Source: Pseudomonas sp. ISL-84
GTDB taxonomy: Bacteria; Bacillota; Bacilli; Bacillales; Cytobacillaceae
Assembly: GCA_018613035.1 (NCBI GenBank)
Contig: JAGGRA010000032.1
Span: 38,321-102,320 of the forward strand
Length of the DNA stretch: 64,000 bases
Reading direction: 5' to 3'
Of this stretch, positions 8,347 to 16,685 are shown in pieces. Every line of letters begins with the position of its first letter. Within the stretch, counting starts at the first letter, position 1. Made by a program: the position numbers and the translations under genes. The notes beneath the pieces were generated by a model. The model did not search any database, had not been told where the DNA came from, and saw nothing but the letters and a program-made list of their open reading frames with translations.

Positions 8347-9348
8347 ATGTCGGGTGAGGTTTTATCACAAAGTGAAATCGATGCTCTTTTATCAGCACTA
8401 TCAACAGGTGAAATGGATGCGGATGAGCTGAAAAAAGAGCAGTCAGAGAAAAAAGTAAAAGTATATGATTTTAAGAGAGCGTTAAGGTTTTCAAAGGATC
8501 AGATACGGAGTCTAACGAGAATACATGAGAATTTTGCCCGTCTCTTAACAACCTTTTTTTCAGCGCAGTTAAGAACCTATGTGCAAATTTCTGTCGCTTC
8601 TGCTGATCAGATACCATATGAGGAATTTATCCGGTCCATCCCCAAAATGACAATTCTGAATGTGTTTGAAGTTCCGCCTCTGAATGGAAGAATCCTTATG
8701 GAAATAAATCCGAACGTAGCCTATGCCATGATGGACAGGCTAATGGGCGGCAAAGGCTCAAGCATTAACAAAGTGGATAATTTAACAGAGATTGAAACAA
8801 AAATTATGTCGGCCACATTTGAAAGGGCTTTTGAAAATCTTAGGGAGGCTTGGAGCACAATAGCAGATATCGATCCGCTATTGGCTGACTTTGAAGTGAA
8901 TCCGCAATTCCTGCAAATGGTATCGCCAAATGAAACAGTTGTGGTTATTTCGTTAAATACAACCATTGGGGAAACAAGCGGAATGATCAATATCTGTATT
9001 CCTCATGTTGTGCTCGAGCCCATTATTCCTAAGCTGTCCGTCCATTACTGGATGCAGACCGACAAAAAGGAAAGAGAGCCTGAAGTAATCGCCAAGATTG
9101 AACGGAACATACACAAAGCAGAAGTTCCTGTCATTTGTGAACTTGGAAGCTCAGATATAGCCATCCAGGACTTTTTATCCCTTGGTGTAGGTGACGTGAT
9201 TGAATTAACTCAGGTGATAGACCAGCCTCTGATTATAAAAATTGGCGATATTCCGAAATTTTTGGGACAGCCTGGTAAAATGAACAAAAAATTAGCGATA
9301 CAAATTTTGGATACCGTGAAAGGGGGAGATGGGGATAATGAGCGATGA
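8347..9348 (+). CDS. fliM: Flagellar motor switch protein FliM
   Basis: FliM forms the C ring and carries the docking site for phospho-CheY. The N-terminal peptide EVLSQSEIDALLSAL is the conserved CheY-P binding segment. The middle domain (about residues 45-230) shows LTRIHENFARLLTTFFSAQL and the C-terminal SpoA domain (about 250-325) has IQDFLSLGVGDVIEL. At 333 aa it has the expected length (332 in B. subtilis as I recall). A clear GGAGGTGA SD precedes the ATG. The 3' end overlaps fliY by about 11 bases. Confidence 0.98.
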   Translation: MSGEVLSQSEIDALLSALSTGEMDADELKKEQSEKKVKVYDFKRALRFSKDQIRSLTRIHENFARLLTTFFSAQLRTYVQISVASADQIPYEEFIRSIPKMTILNVFEVPPLNGRILMEINPNVAYAMMDRLMGGKGSSINKVDNLTEIETKIMSATFERAFENLREAWSTIADIDPLLADFEVNPQFLQMVSPNETVVVISLNTTIGETSGMINICIPHVVLEPIIPKLSVHYWMQTDKKEREPEVIAKIERNIHKAEVPVICELGSSDIAIQDFLSLGVGDVIELTQVIDQPLIIKIGDIPKFLGQPGKMNKKLAIQILDTVKGGDGDNER

Positions 9349-10639
9349 TATGCTTTCACAAGATGAAATTGATGCTCTCTTAAGGGGAGCCGATGATAAT
9401 GAGGATGATTTAACAGGTTTTAAGGAGGAATTTTTTCAGACTGAAGATTACTTGTCCCATATGGAGCAGGATGCATTAGGAGAAATCGGCAACATCTCCT
9501 TTGGAAGTTCTGCTACGGCATTATCTACCTTACTAAATCAGAAAGTAGAAATTACAACACCAGCCGTTTCAATTGTCCTGCGCGGAAAATTATCCGAAGA
9601 GTTTCCGCATCCATATGTGGCGATCCAGGTGAATTATACGGAAGGATTCTACGGAAGCAATTTATTAGTGATTAAACAATCGGATGCGGCAATTATTGCA
9701 GATCTGATGCTTGGCGGAGATGGAACCAACCCGCCGGAGCTCATGGGAGAAATCCAATTAAGTGCGGTCCAGGAGGCCATGAATCAAATGATGGGGTCAG
9801 CAGCGACTTCGATGTCTACAATTTTCGGCAAAAAAGTAGATATCTCACCGCCTGCAATTGATATCCTTGACGTGCCTCAAGGAGAAGGCACAGAAAGATT
9901 GCCGTCTGAAGACATGCTTGTCAGGATCTCATTCCGGCTTAAAATCGGAAGTTTAATAGACTCGAATATCATGCAGCTTCTTCCACTCGATTTTGGAAAA
10001 AGTCTTGTAAACGAATTATTAAATCCGGTCCAGGCTCCAGAAAGTGAAGCATCAAGCACTTTGGCTGAAGAAGGGTTAATGCCCAAAACACAACCGGAAA
10101 TACCCCAGCACCATCAAGGTTTTGAAAACCAGCCGGAGACACACGGAGGAAGCTATGGACTGACCTTTGCCCAAGCAGGAAATGCAGCAGGTCAGGCAAC
10201 ATACTCACAGCATGCTATGAATCAGGCCCCATATCCACAGCATCAGGCATCTGTGCCACAGGAAGCGCAGCATTCGAGCCCGCAGCACTTAGGAGGGGCA
10301 TATCAGGTTGGTGAACAGCCGAATGTTCAGCCAGCGGTTTTCTCGAGTTTCGAACCATACCAGATGCAGGAAACTGGAACAAAAAATTTGGATATGCTTT
10401 TGGATATCCCGCTTCAGGTAACGGTTGAGCTTGGAAGAACAAAACGCTCGGTAAAGGAAATTCTTGAACTGGCTTCTGGATCAATTATTGAGCTGGACAA
10501 GCTTGCTGGTGAACCGGTAGACATACTGGTGAACAACCGGTTAATTGCCCAGGGCGAGGTAGTGGTCATTGATGAAAACTTCGGTGTCCGCGTTACAGAT
10601 ATTATCAGCCAGAGCGATCGTATTAAAAAACTCAGATAA
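9338..10639 (+). CDS. fliY: Flagellar motor switch phosphatase FliY (CheC-like plus FliN-like domains)
   Basis: FliY is the Firmicute switch protein that replaces FliN and also dephosphorylates CheY-P. I choose ATG 9338 (MSDDMLSQDEIDALLRG), about 10 bases after AGGGGGAG; an ATG at 9329 directly abuts the SD. The product is about 433 aa. It has the N-terminal CheY-P binding peptide, a CheC-type domain with both phosphatase helices (ALGEIGNISFGSSATALSTL and VQEAMNQMMGSAATSMST), a long Gln/Pro/His-rich linker at about residues 230-345, and a C-terminal FliN/SpoA domain (LLDIPLQVTVELGRTKRSVK). I recall B. subtilis FliY as about 378 aa, so the extra length is in the linker. The cheY gene follows. 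Confidence 0.96.
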   Translation: MSDDMLSQDEIDALLRGADDNEDDLTGFKEEFFQTEDYLSHMEQDALGEIGNISFGSSATALSTLLNQKVEITTPAVSIVLRGKLSEEFPHPYVAIQVNYTEGFYGSNLLVIKQSDAAIIADLMLGGDGTNPPELMGEIQLSAVQEAMNQMMGSAATSMSTIFGKKVDISPPAIDILDVPQGEGTERLPSEDMLVRISFRLKIGSLIDSNIMQLLPLDFGKSLVNELLNPVQAPESEASSTLAEEGLMPKTQPEIPQHHQGFENQPETHGGSYGLTFAQAGNAAGQATYSQHAMNQAPYPQHQASVPQEAQHSSPQHLGGAYQVGEQPNVQPAVFSSFEPYQMQETGTKNLDMLLDIPLQVTVELGRTKRSVKEILELASGSIIELDKLAGEPVDILVNNRLIAQGEVVVIDENFGVRVTDIISQSDRIKKLR

Positions 10640-10661
10640 TTCATGGAGGTAGTAAAGAAAT

Positions 10662-11024
10662 ATGGCACACAAAATTTTAATTGTAGATGACGCAGCTTTC
10701 ATGCGTATGATGATCAAAGATATTTTATCAAAGAATGGATACGAGGTAGTAGGCGAAGCTGCTGATGGTGCCCAAGCTGTTGAAAAGTACAAAGAAACTC
10801 AGCCGGATTTGGTCACAATGGACATTACAATGCCGGAGATGGATGGAATAACTGCATTGAAAGAAATAAAAAAAATAAATCCGAGTGCAAAAGTGATTAT
10901 GTGTTCTGCAATGGGGCAGCAGGCAATGGTTATAGATGCAATCCAGGCTGGAGCAAAGGACTTTATCGTTAAACCATTCCAGGCAGATAGAGTACTGGAA
11001 GCGATCGGCAAGACATTGGGCTAG
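10662..11024 (+). CDS. cheY: Chemotaxis response regulator CheY
   Basis: CheY carries the phosphoryl signal from CheA to the flagellar switch. The 120-residue single receiver domain has the acidic pair D9/D10 (ILIVDDAAFMR), the phosphoacceptor D54 in VTMDITMPEMDG, Ser82 in MCSAMG, and K104 in FIVKPF, all standard active-site residues. A strong SD (CATGGAGGTAG region) lies 10 bases before the ATG. The 3' end touches the upstream part of the fliO/Z frame. In Bacillus-type chemotaxis, CheY-P promotes counterclockwise rotation and smooth swimming. Confidence 0.98.
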   Translation: MAHKILIVDDAAFMRMMIKDILSKNGYEVVGEAADGAQAVEKYKETQPDLVTMDITMPEMDGITALKEIKKINPSAKVIMCSAMGQQAMVIDAIQAGAKDFIVKPFQADRVLEAIGKTLG

Positions 11025-11053
11025 TGACTATTATTTTTAGAGGGTGCAAAATT

Positions 11054-11716
11054 GTGTTGAATGTAAGAAAAATGCTTGCTCTGCTGCTCCTTATATCAAT
11101 TGTTCTGCTGGGCATACAGCCGCTGGCCCACGCAGAACAATTAAATAATAGTGTAAAGGAATGCATGGAAAATCCCAAGGAATGCGGAAAAGAAGGAATA
11201 TCATCAAAAGAAGGCATGCCGGCACAGCAGGAAAGGGGAACTGTCGGCCTGACATTTTGGGACTTCTTTAAGATGATACTGGCAACAATTTTCACTGTGG
11301 GCCTTCTATATATCCTCCTAAGATTCATTAATAAGAAAAGCAAGGTATACAATCGTTCGCAGATTGTTGAAAATTTGGGCGGTACTGCTTTGGGTTCCAA
11401 CAGATCTGTCCAGTTAATAAAGGTAGGCAACCGGATTCTTGTAGTGGGGGTAGGCGAGAATATACAGCTGTTAAAGGAAATTGACGATTCGGAAGAATAC
11501 AGTCAGATCATCACAGAGCACAATGACAAAATGGAACAGCTCATCCGCCCAAGCGATATTGTGACAAAGGTGATGAAAAGAACAAGACAAACAAGTGACA
11601 GTGATCAAAACAACCCTAAATTCAGTGCGCTGCTCGGGCAGCAGCTTGATGAAATCAAAAAGGGCAGAAGAAAGCTGTTTGATGAGATAGAGAAGAAAGG
11701 GCCAGACGAACGATGA
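11054..11716 (+). CDS. fliZ: Flagellar export gate assembly protein FliO (FliZ of B. subtilis)
   Basis: FliO/FliZ helps assemble the FliP ring of the export gate. I choose GTG 11054 (MLNVRKMLALLLL), about 9 bases after AGAGGG; a longer frame from 11024 is open. The product is about 220 aa. It starts with an apparent signal peptide (LLLLISIVLLGIQPLAHA, cleavage after AHA plausible), followed by a short Cys-containing extracytoplasmic part (VKECMENPKECGKEG), a transmembrane helix at about 73-95 (FWDFFKMILATIFTVGLLYI), and a cytoplasmic FliO domain with VENLGGTALGSNRSVQLIKV. The charged tail overlaps fliP by 4 bases. The symbol fliZ follows B. subtilis usage. Confidence 0.88.
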   Translation: MLNVRKMLALLLLISIVLLGIQPLAHAEQLNNSVKECMENPKECGKEGISSKEGMPAQQERGTVGLTFWDFFKMILATIFTVGLLYILLRFINKKSKVYNRSQIVENLGGTALGSNRSVQLIKVGNRILVVGVGENIQLLKEIDDSEEYSQIITEHNDKMEQLIRPSDIVTKVMKRTRQTSDSDQNNPKFSALLGQQLDEIKKGRRKLFDEIEKKGPDER

Positions 11717-12378
11717 ATGAATTTATGGAATTTTTCAATAGCAGTTCTCCAGAGGGTGTTTCAACCTCTGTAAAGCTGTTTTTATTGCTTACTGTCCTAT
11801 CTCTTGCACCCAGTATTCTCATCTTAATGACCAGCTTTACAAGAATCGTAATTGTTCTTTCCTTTGTCAGAACGGCGCTTGCTACCCAGCAAATGCCACC
11901 GAACCAGGTTTTAATCGGATTGTCCATGTTCCTGACATTTTTTATCATGGCACCTACACTCCAGGAGGTAAATGAGCAGGCTCTAACACCATTATTTAAT
12001 GAAGAAATTAATCTGGAAGAAGCGTATGAAAAAGCTTCCATGCCTTTTAAAGAGTTTATGAGCGGACATACGAGACAGAAGGATTTGGCTTTGTTTCTTG
12101 AATACTCCAAGGCAGAAGCTCCTACCTCCATTGAAGATATTCCCTTAACGGCCCTTGTGCCCGCTTTTGCCATTAGTGAGATTAAAACTGCTTTTCAAAT
12201 CGGATTTATGATATTTATTCCGTTTCTTGTCATTGATATGGTGGTTGCGAGCGTCCTCATGTCAATGGGAATGATGATGCTTCCGCCAGTCATGATCTCA
12301 TTGCCGTTTAAAATTCTGTTATTTGTGCTGGTAGACGGCTGGTATCTTGTAGTTAAATCTCTTTTACAAAGCTTTTAA
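11713..12378 (+). CDS. fliP: Flagellar export gate protein FliP
   Basis: FliP forms the pentameric core of the export gate in the centre of the MS ring. The 221-aa protein has several membrane helices, including LLTVLSLAPSILILMTSFTR and FQIGFMIFIPFLVIDMVV, and the conserved segment RTALATQQMPPNQVLIGLSM. The C-terminal MGMMMLPPVMISLPFKILLF is diagnostic. The length equals what I recall for B. subtilis FliP. It overlaps fliO/Z by 4 bases, and fliQ starts 17 bases downstream. Confidence 0.98.
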   Translation: MNEFMEFFNSSSPEGVSTSVKLFLLLTVLSLAPSILILMTSFTRIVIVLSFVRTALATQQMPPNQVLIGLSMFLTFFIMAPTLQEVNEQALTPLFNEEINLEEAYEKASMPFKEFMSGHTRQKDLALFLEYSKAEAPTSIEDIPLTALVPAFAISEIKTAFQIGFMIFIPFLVIDMVVASVLMSMGMMMLPPVMISLPFKILLFVLVDGWYLVVKSLLQSF

Positions 12379-12395
12379 GCAGGTGAACTTTCAAA

Positions 12396-12665
12396 ATGAC
12401 TCCAGAAACAGTAATATCCATTGCAGAAAGAGGGATTATCACCGTACTCTTAATTTGCGGCCCCTTGCTTATCCTGGCGCTTGTGGTCGGCTTGATCGTC
12501 AGTATTTTTCAGGCTACAACCCAAATACAGGAGCAGACATTGGCATTTATACCGAAGATCGTAGCAGTTCTTGTGGGTGTTGTTTTTTTTGGCCCCTGGA
12601 TGCTTAGCCATATGCTTTCATACGCGAATGAAATTTTCTCCAATTTGACCAGGTTTGTAGGTTGA
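12396..12665 (+). CDS. fliQ: Flagellar export gate protein FliQ
   Basis: FliQ is the small two-helix component that wraps around the FliP/FliR core of the export gate. The 89-aa product has two transmembrane helices, at about residues 15-40 (ITVLLICGPLLILALVVGLI) and 52-75 (AFIPKIVAVLVGVVFFGPWM), joined by the conserved loop FQATTQIQEQTLAF. The start ATG 12396 follows GCAGGTGAAC. An overlapping frame at 12383 is a shadow. The gene is 4 bases before fliR. Confidence 0.97.
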   Translation: MTPETVISIAERGIITVLLICGPLLILALVVGLIVSIFQATTQIQEQTLAFIPKIVAVLVGVVFFGPWMLSHMLSYANEIFSNLTRFVG

Positions 12666-12669
12666 TGGC

Positions 12670-13446
12670 ATGTTAGATTTTTTGCCAGCTTTCCCTGCTT
12701 TTTTACTTATTTTTGTGAGGGTGACATCTTTCTTTTTGATGATGCCCCTTTTTTCATACCGATCCATACCTGCTTCACATAAAATAGGCCTTGGTTTCTT
12801 TCTGGCCTGGATTATGTTTTTGGGAATGGAAGTGCCATCACTTGAAATCAGCGGAACGTATTTTCTTTTGATTATAAAAGAAGCCTTGGTCGGGCTGATG
12901 ATCGGTTTTATTGCTTATTTAATGCTTTCAGCCATCCAGATTGCTGGAGGATTCATTGATTTTCAGATGGGGTTTGCGATTGCGAATGTGATTGACCCGC
13001 AAACAGGTGCTCAAAGTCCGCTGATGGGACAGTATTTATATACAATTGCGTTATTCTTTTTATTGACGGTAAATGGCCACCACCTCATGCTGGATGGCGT
13101 ATTTTACAGCTACAGTTTTATCCCGTTGGAGCTGCCCTGGATTCCCTTAGGAGACGAAAATATGGCTGAATATGTAATAAGGGCTTTAAATACCATGTTC
13201 ATCATTGCTTTTCAAATGTCCATACCTGTTGTTGGAAGTCTTTTCCTTGTGGATGTTGCACTTGGGGTTGTAGCAAGAACGGTACCGCAGTTAAATGTAT
13301 TCGTCGTGGGGCTTCCTTTGAAAATTGGTGTCAGCTTCATTATCCTCATCGCTGTCATGAGTGTATTGCTCTTTGCAGTATCTCAGCTCTTTGCAGCAAT
13401 GCTGGATACGATGAGAGGACTAATGGATCTTATGGGAGGTTCATGA
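12670..13446 (+). CDS. fliR: Flagellar export gate protein FliR
   Basis: FliR completes the FliPQR export channel. The 258-aa protein has six or so transmembrane helices and the family segments FLLIFVRVTSFFLMMPLFS, GFIDFQMGFAIANVIDPQTG and ARTVPQLNVFVVGLPLKIGV. The length is normal for Bacillus. The ATG follows the fliQ stop by 4 bases, and flhB begins 5 bases after the fliR stop, consistent with joint production of the gate. Confidence 0.97.
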   Translation: MLDFLPAFPAFLLIFVRVTSFFLMMPLFSYRSIPASHKIGLGFFLAWIMFLGMEVPSLEISGTYFLLIIKEALVGLMIGFIAYLMLSAIQIAGGFIDFQMGFAIANVIDPQTGAQSPLMGQYLYTIALFFLLTVNGHHLMLDGVFYSYSFIPLELPWIPLGDENMAEYVIRALNTMFIIAFQMSIPVVGSLFLVDVALGVVARTVPQLNVFVVGLPLKIGVSFIILIAVMSVLLFAVSQLFAAMLDTMRGLMDLMGGS

Positions 13447-13450
13447 TGAT

Positions 13451-14536
13451 ATGAAGTTATTGTTATCATTGGATCTGCAGTATTTTGCTGGAGAGAAAAC
13501 AGAAAAAGCCACACCGAAAAAGAAGCAGGATTCCAGGAAAAAAGGGCAGGTTGCCAAAAGCCAGGATGTCAATACAGCATTTGTATTATTGGCTGTATTT
13601 CTTTTTCTCCTGTTTGCAGGCTCGTATTTGAAGGATATTATTCTCTATATTTTTATCCATTCATTTAACGATTATATGATGATGGAATTAACGGAAGCGA
13701 ACATACAGGTTATTTTTCTTGATATTTTAAAAGAATTGGTGCTTTTCCTGGGGCCGATTATGCTGATTGCTATGGTTGCCGGTGTTGCAGCTAATTTCAT
13801 GCAGGTCGGTGTCCTTTTTTCAACTGAAGCAATACAGCCAAAGCTTGAAAAGCTGGATCCGATCAAAGGCTTTAAACGTATTTTTTCTATGAGGGCCATT
13901 GTAGAACTCCTGAAGTCCATATTGAAAATTGCTTTTGTAGGAATGGCAGCATTTACTGTTTTATGGCTAAGGATAGATGAAATTCTTATTCTCTCTCAAA
14001 AATCAGTGGGGGCGGCGATGGGTACGATTGCCAGCCTGACAGTCCAGATGGGATTAATAGCATCCGCTGCCCTTTTGTTTTTGTCGGTACTGGATTATCT
14101 CTATCAGAAATATGACTTTGAAAAAAACATCCGCATGTCCAAACAGGATGTGAAAGATGAGTACAAAAATATTGAGGGAGATCCCCTTATAAAGTCTAAG
14201 ATTAAACAAAGACAGCGGGAAATGGCGATGAGAAGAATGATGCAGGAGGTTCCAAAAGCGGATGTTGTCATCACCAACCCAACCCATTATGCCATTGCCC
14301 TAACTTATGATGAAAGAAAGAGCGACGCACCCATTGTGGTAGCAAAAGGGGTAGACTTTGTTGCACAAAAGATTAAATTAATTGCAAAAGAACACGATGT
14401 GATCGCAGTTGAAAACAGGCCGCTTGCAAGATCGCTATACAGCCAGGCGGAGATAGGGGATGCAATCCCGGAAGAGTTTTTCAAAGCGGTCGCTGAGATT
14501 CTTGCTTATGTATACAGAACAAAAAACAAAATTTGA
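13451..14536 (+). CDS. flhB: Flagellar export specificity switch protein FlhB
   Basis: FlhB controls the order of export and changes specificity after self-cleavage. The 361-aa protein has a short charged N-terminus (EKTEKATPKKKQDSRKKGQV), four transmembrane helices in residues 35-215, and a cytoplasmic domain with the autocleavage site NPTH at residues 276-279 (cleavage expected between N276 and P277). All catalytic-site residues are intact, and the neighbouring YAIALTYD and APIVVAKGVDFVAQKIK match the family. It follows fliR closely. A 112-base gap before flhA is the largest between gate genes. Confidence 0.97.
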   Translation: MKLLLSLDLQYFAGEKTEKATPKKKQDSRKKGQVAKSQDVNTAFVLLAVFLFLLFAGSYLKDIILYIFIHSFNDYMMMELTEANIQVIFLDILKELVLFLGPIMLIAMVAGVAANFMQVGVLFSTEAIQPKLEKLDPIKGFKRIFSMRAIVELLKSILKIAFVGMAAFTVLWLRIDEILILSQKSVGAAMGTIASLTVQMGLIASAALLFLSVLDYLYQKYDFEKNIRMSKQDVKDEYKNIEGDPLIKSKIKQRQREMAMRRMMQEVPKADVVITNPTHYAIALTYDERKSDAPIVVAKGVDFVAQKIKLIAKEHDVIAVENRPLARSLYSQAEIGDAIPEEFFKAVAEILAYVYRTKNKI

Positions 14537-14593
14537 TTCTAGTAAATAAACCAAATCCCATAGGCATCTTTAAGTGATAGCTTGTCTTTGGAA

Positions 14594-14633
14594 GCATGAA
14601 AAATGGCGGCCAAGACGCTTCTGCTTTTTCATG
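14594..14633 (+). promoter_or_regulatory. Hairpin directly upstream of the flhA SD
   Basis: A stem of GCATGAAAAA-type sequence (CATGAAAAA at 14595-14603) pairs perfectly over 9 bp with TTTTTCATG at 14625-14633, enclosing a loop with a second small GCG/CGC stem. The flhA SD (TAAGGAG) begins at the next base. The inverted repeat is directly visible. Its role is unknown: an RNA processing or stability element between flhB and flhA is as likely as translational control. Confidence 0.4.
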
Positions 14634-14648
14634 TAAGGAGAGAAATTT

Positions 14649-16685
14649 ATGCCACTAAGAGATTTATCCGTTTTGATGAGTGTAATTTTAATTGTAGCAA
14701 TGCTTATTATTCCATTTCCACCTTGGCTTTTAAGTGTACTGATTATCATTAATATTGCACTTGCGCTCATGGTTCTGTTAACAGCAATGAACATGAAAGA
14801 AGCGCTTGAGTTTTCAATTTTTCCTTCCTTAATATTGTTAATGACTTTATTCCGGCTGGGCTTGAATGTATCAACAACCCGTTCGATTCTTTCTGAAGGG
14901 GAAGCAGGGAAAGTCGTTGAGACATTTGGTTCTTTTGTTACGGGGGGAAATGTTATTGTCGGGCTGGTTGTATTTTTAATACTCGTCATCATTCAGTTTG
15001 TTGTTATTACAAAGGGATCTGAGAGGGTTTCTGAAGTTGCAGCACGTTTTACACTTGATGCTATGCCAGGAAAACAAATGAGTATTGACGCCGACTTAAA
15101 TGCAGGGATGATTTCAGAGCACGAAGCTCGTGAACGGCGAGAAAAAATTAGCCGGGAATCCGATTTTTACGGTTCCATGGATGGTGCGAGCAAGTTTGTA
15201 AAAGGGGATGCCATCGCGGGTATCATCATTACCCTCATTAACCTAATGTTTGGAATTATCATTGGGATGATGCAGCAGGGGCTTCCGATTGCAGAGGCAG
15301 CTGTAAAATATTCGATGCTAACGGTGGGGGACGGAATTGTCAGCCAGATACCGGCACTTCTGATTTCTACCGCAACAGGAATTGTTGTTACGAGGGCAGC
15401 ATCTGATGGAAACATTGGCAAAGATATTACTTCACAGTTGTTTGCGTATCCTAAAATGCTATATGTAACTGGCGGAACCATTATTCTTTTAGGATTACTC
15501 ACCCCAATTGGCATTGTTCTAACATTGCCAATCGGCGGCTTATTAATTTTTGGAGGTTATATGATAGCCCGAACTCCTGAGCCGGACAAAGAACAATTGC
15601 TGGAAATGGAGGAAGAACTAGAGACCGATGAAATGAAAAGCCCTGAAAGTGTGGTTAATCTGCTGAATGTGGATCCGATTGAATTTGAATTCGGCTATGG
15701 ACTTATCCCGCTTGCTGATGCTAATCAGGGCGGGGATCTCCTTGACAGGATTGTCATGATCCGCAGGCAGCTGGCTATCGAACTCGGGTTAGTTATTCCA
15801 GTTGTAAGAATTCGTGATAATATTCAGCTCCAGCCGAATGAATATAGGCTGAAAATTAAAGGAAATGAAATGGCACGGGGGGAGCTTTTGCTTGATCATT
15901 ACCTGGCGATGAGCCCCGGTATTGAGGATGACAGCATTGAAGGGATAGATACGATAGAACCATCTTTTGGTTTACCGGCTAAATGGATAACCGAAGAAAT
16001 GAAGGAACAGGCAGAGATCTTTGGCTATACGGTTGTAGATCCACCTTCTGTAGTTTCGACACATATTACAGAAGTGATCAAGAGCAATGCCCATGAGCTG
16101 TTAGGGAGACAGGAGACAAAGCAGCTGATTGATCATGTGAAGGAAGGTTATCCGATCCTTGTCGAAGAGATTACGCCAAATCCGTTATCAGTGGGTGAAG
16201 TTCAGAAGGTATTGGCTAAACTTTTAAGAGAAAACATTTCAATACGGAATCTTCCTGTGATTTTTGAGACGCTTGCTGATTTTGCTAAAACGACGAGCGA
16301 TACAGATTTGCTCACAGAATATGCCCGTCAGTCCTTGGCACGGCAAATCACAAACCAGTTTTCACAGCAGGGTGACTCGATAAAAGTGGTGACCCTTTCC
16401 GGCAAGGTTGAAAAATTAGTTGCAGATGGCATCCAGCAGACCGAGCATGGGAATTATTTATCTCTTGACCCAGCAGCCTCCCAGAACATACTGGAGTCCA
16501 TTGCCTCACAGGTGGAGCAGCTTTCGCTAATGGAGCAGACACCGATCGTGCTATGTTCACCGGCTGTAAGAATGTATGTAAGGCAATTAACGGAAAGGTA
16601 TTTTCCGCAAATACCGATTCTTTCCTATAACGAGCTTGAAGCAAATGCGGAGGTTCAAAGTGTTGGGGTGGTGAATGTTGAATGA
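14649..16685 (+). CDS. flhA: Flagellar export gate protein FlhA
   Basis: FlhA is the large export-gate subunit whose cytoplasmic ring docks chaperone-substrate complexes. The 678-aa protein has about eight transmembrane helices in its first 310 residues and the FHIPEP-family signature between helices (AARFTLDAMPGKQMSIDADL). The cytoplasmic domain, from about 330 on, contains DPIEFEFGYGLIPLAD and ends with the helical region LIDHVKEGYPILVEEITPNP. Length and motifs are normal. A good SD (AAGGAGAG) precedes the ATG. It overlaps flhF by 4 bases. Confidence 0.98.
   Translation: MPLRDLSVLMSVILIVAMLIIPFPPWLLSVLIIINIALALMVLLTAMNMKEALEFSIFPSLILLMTLFRLGLNVSTTRSILSEGEAGKVVETFGSFVTGGNVIVGLVVFLILVIIQFVVITKGSERVSEVAARFTLDAMPGKQMSIDADLNAGMISEHEARERREKISRESDFYGSMDGASKFVKGDAIAGIIITLINLMFGIIIGMMQQGLPIAEAAVKYSMLTVGDGIVSQIPALLISTATGIVVTRAASDGNIGKDITSQLFAYPKMLYVTGGTIILLGLLTPIGIVLTLPIGGLLIFGGYMIARTPEPDKEQLLEMEEELETDEMKSPESVVNLLNVDPIEFEFGYGLIPLADANQGGDLLDRIVMIRRQLAIELGLVIPVVRIRDNIQLQPNEYRLKIKGNEMARGELLLDHYLAMSPGIEDDSIEGIDTIEPSFGLPAKWITEEMKEQAEIFGYTVVDPPSVVSTHITEVIKSNAHELLGRQETKQLIDHVKEGYPILVEEITPNPLSVGEVQKVLAKLLRENISIRNLPVIFETLADFAKTTSDTDLLTEYARQSLARQITNQFSQQGDSIKVVTLSGKVEKLVADGIQQTEHGNYLSLDPAASQNILESIASQVEQLSLMEQTPIVLCSPAVRMYVRQLTERYFPQIPILSYNELEANAEVQSVGVVNVE

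Noticed and set aside
12383..12607. Open frame of 74 codons at fliQ
   Set aside because: It is a shadow of fliQ in another frame.
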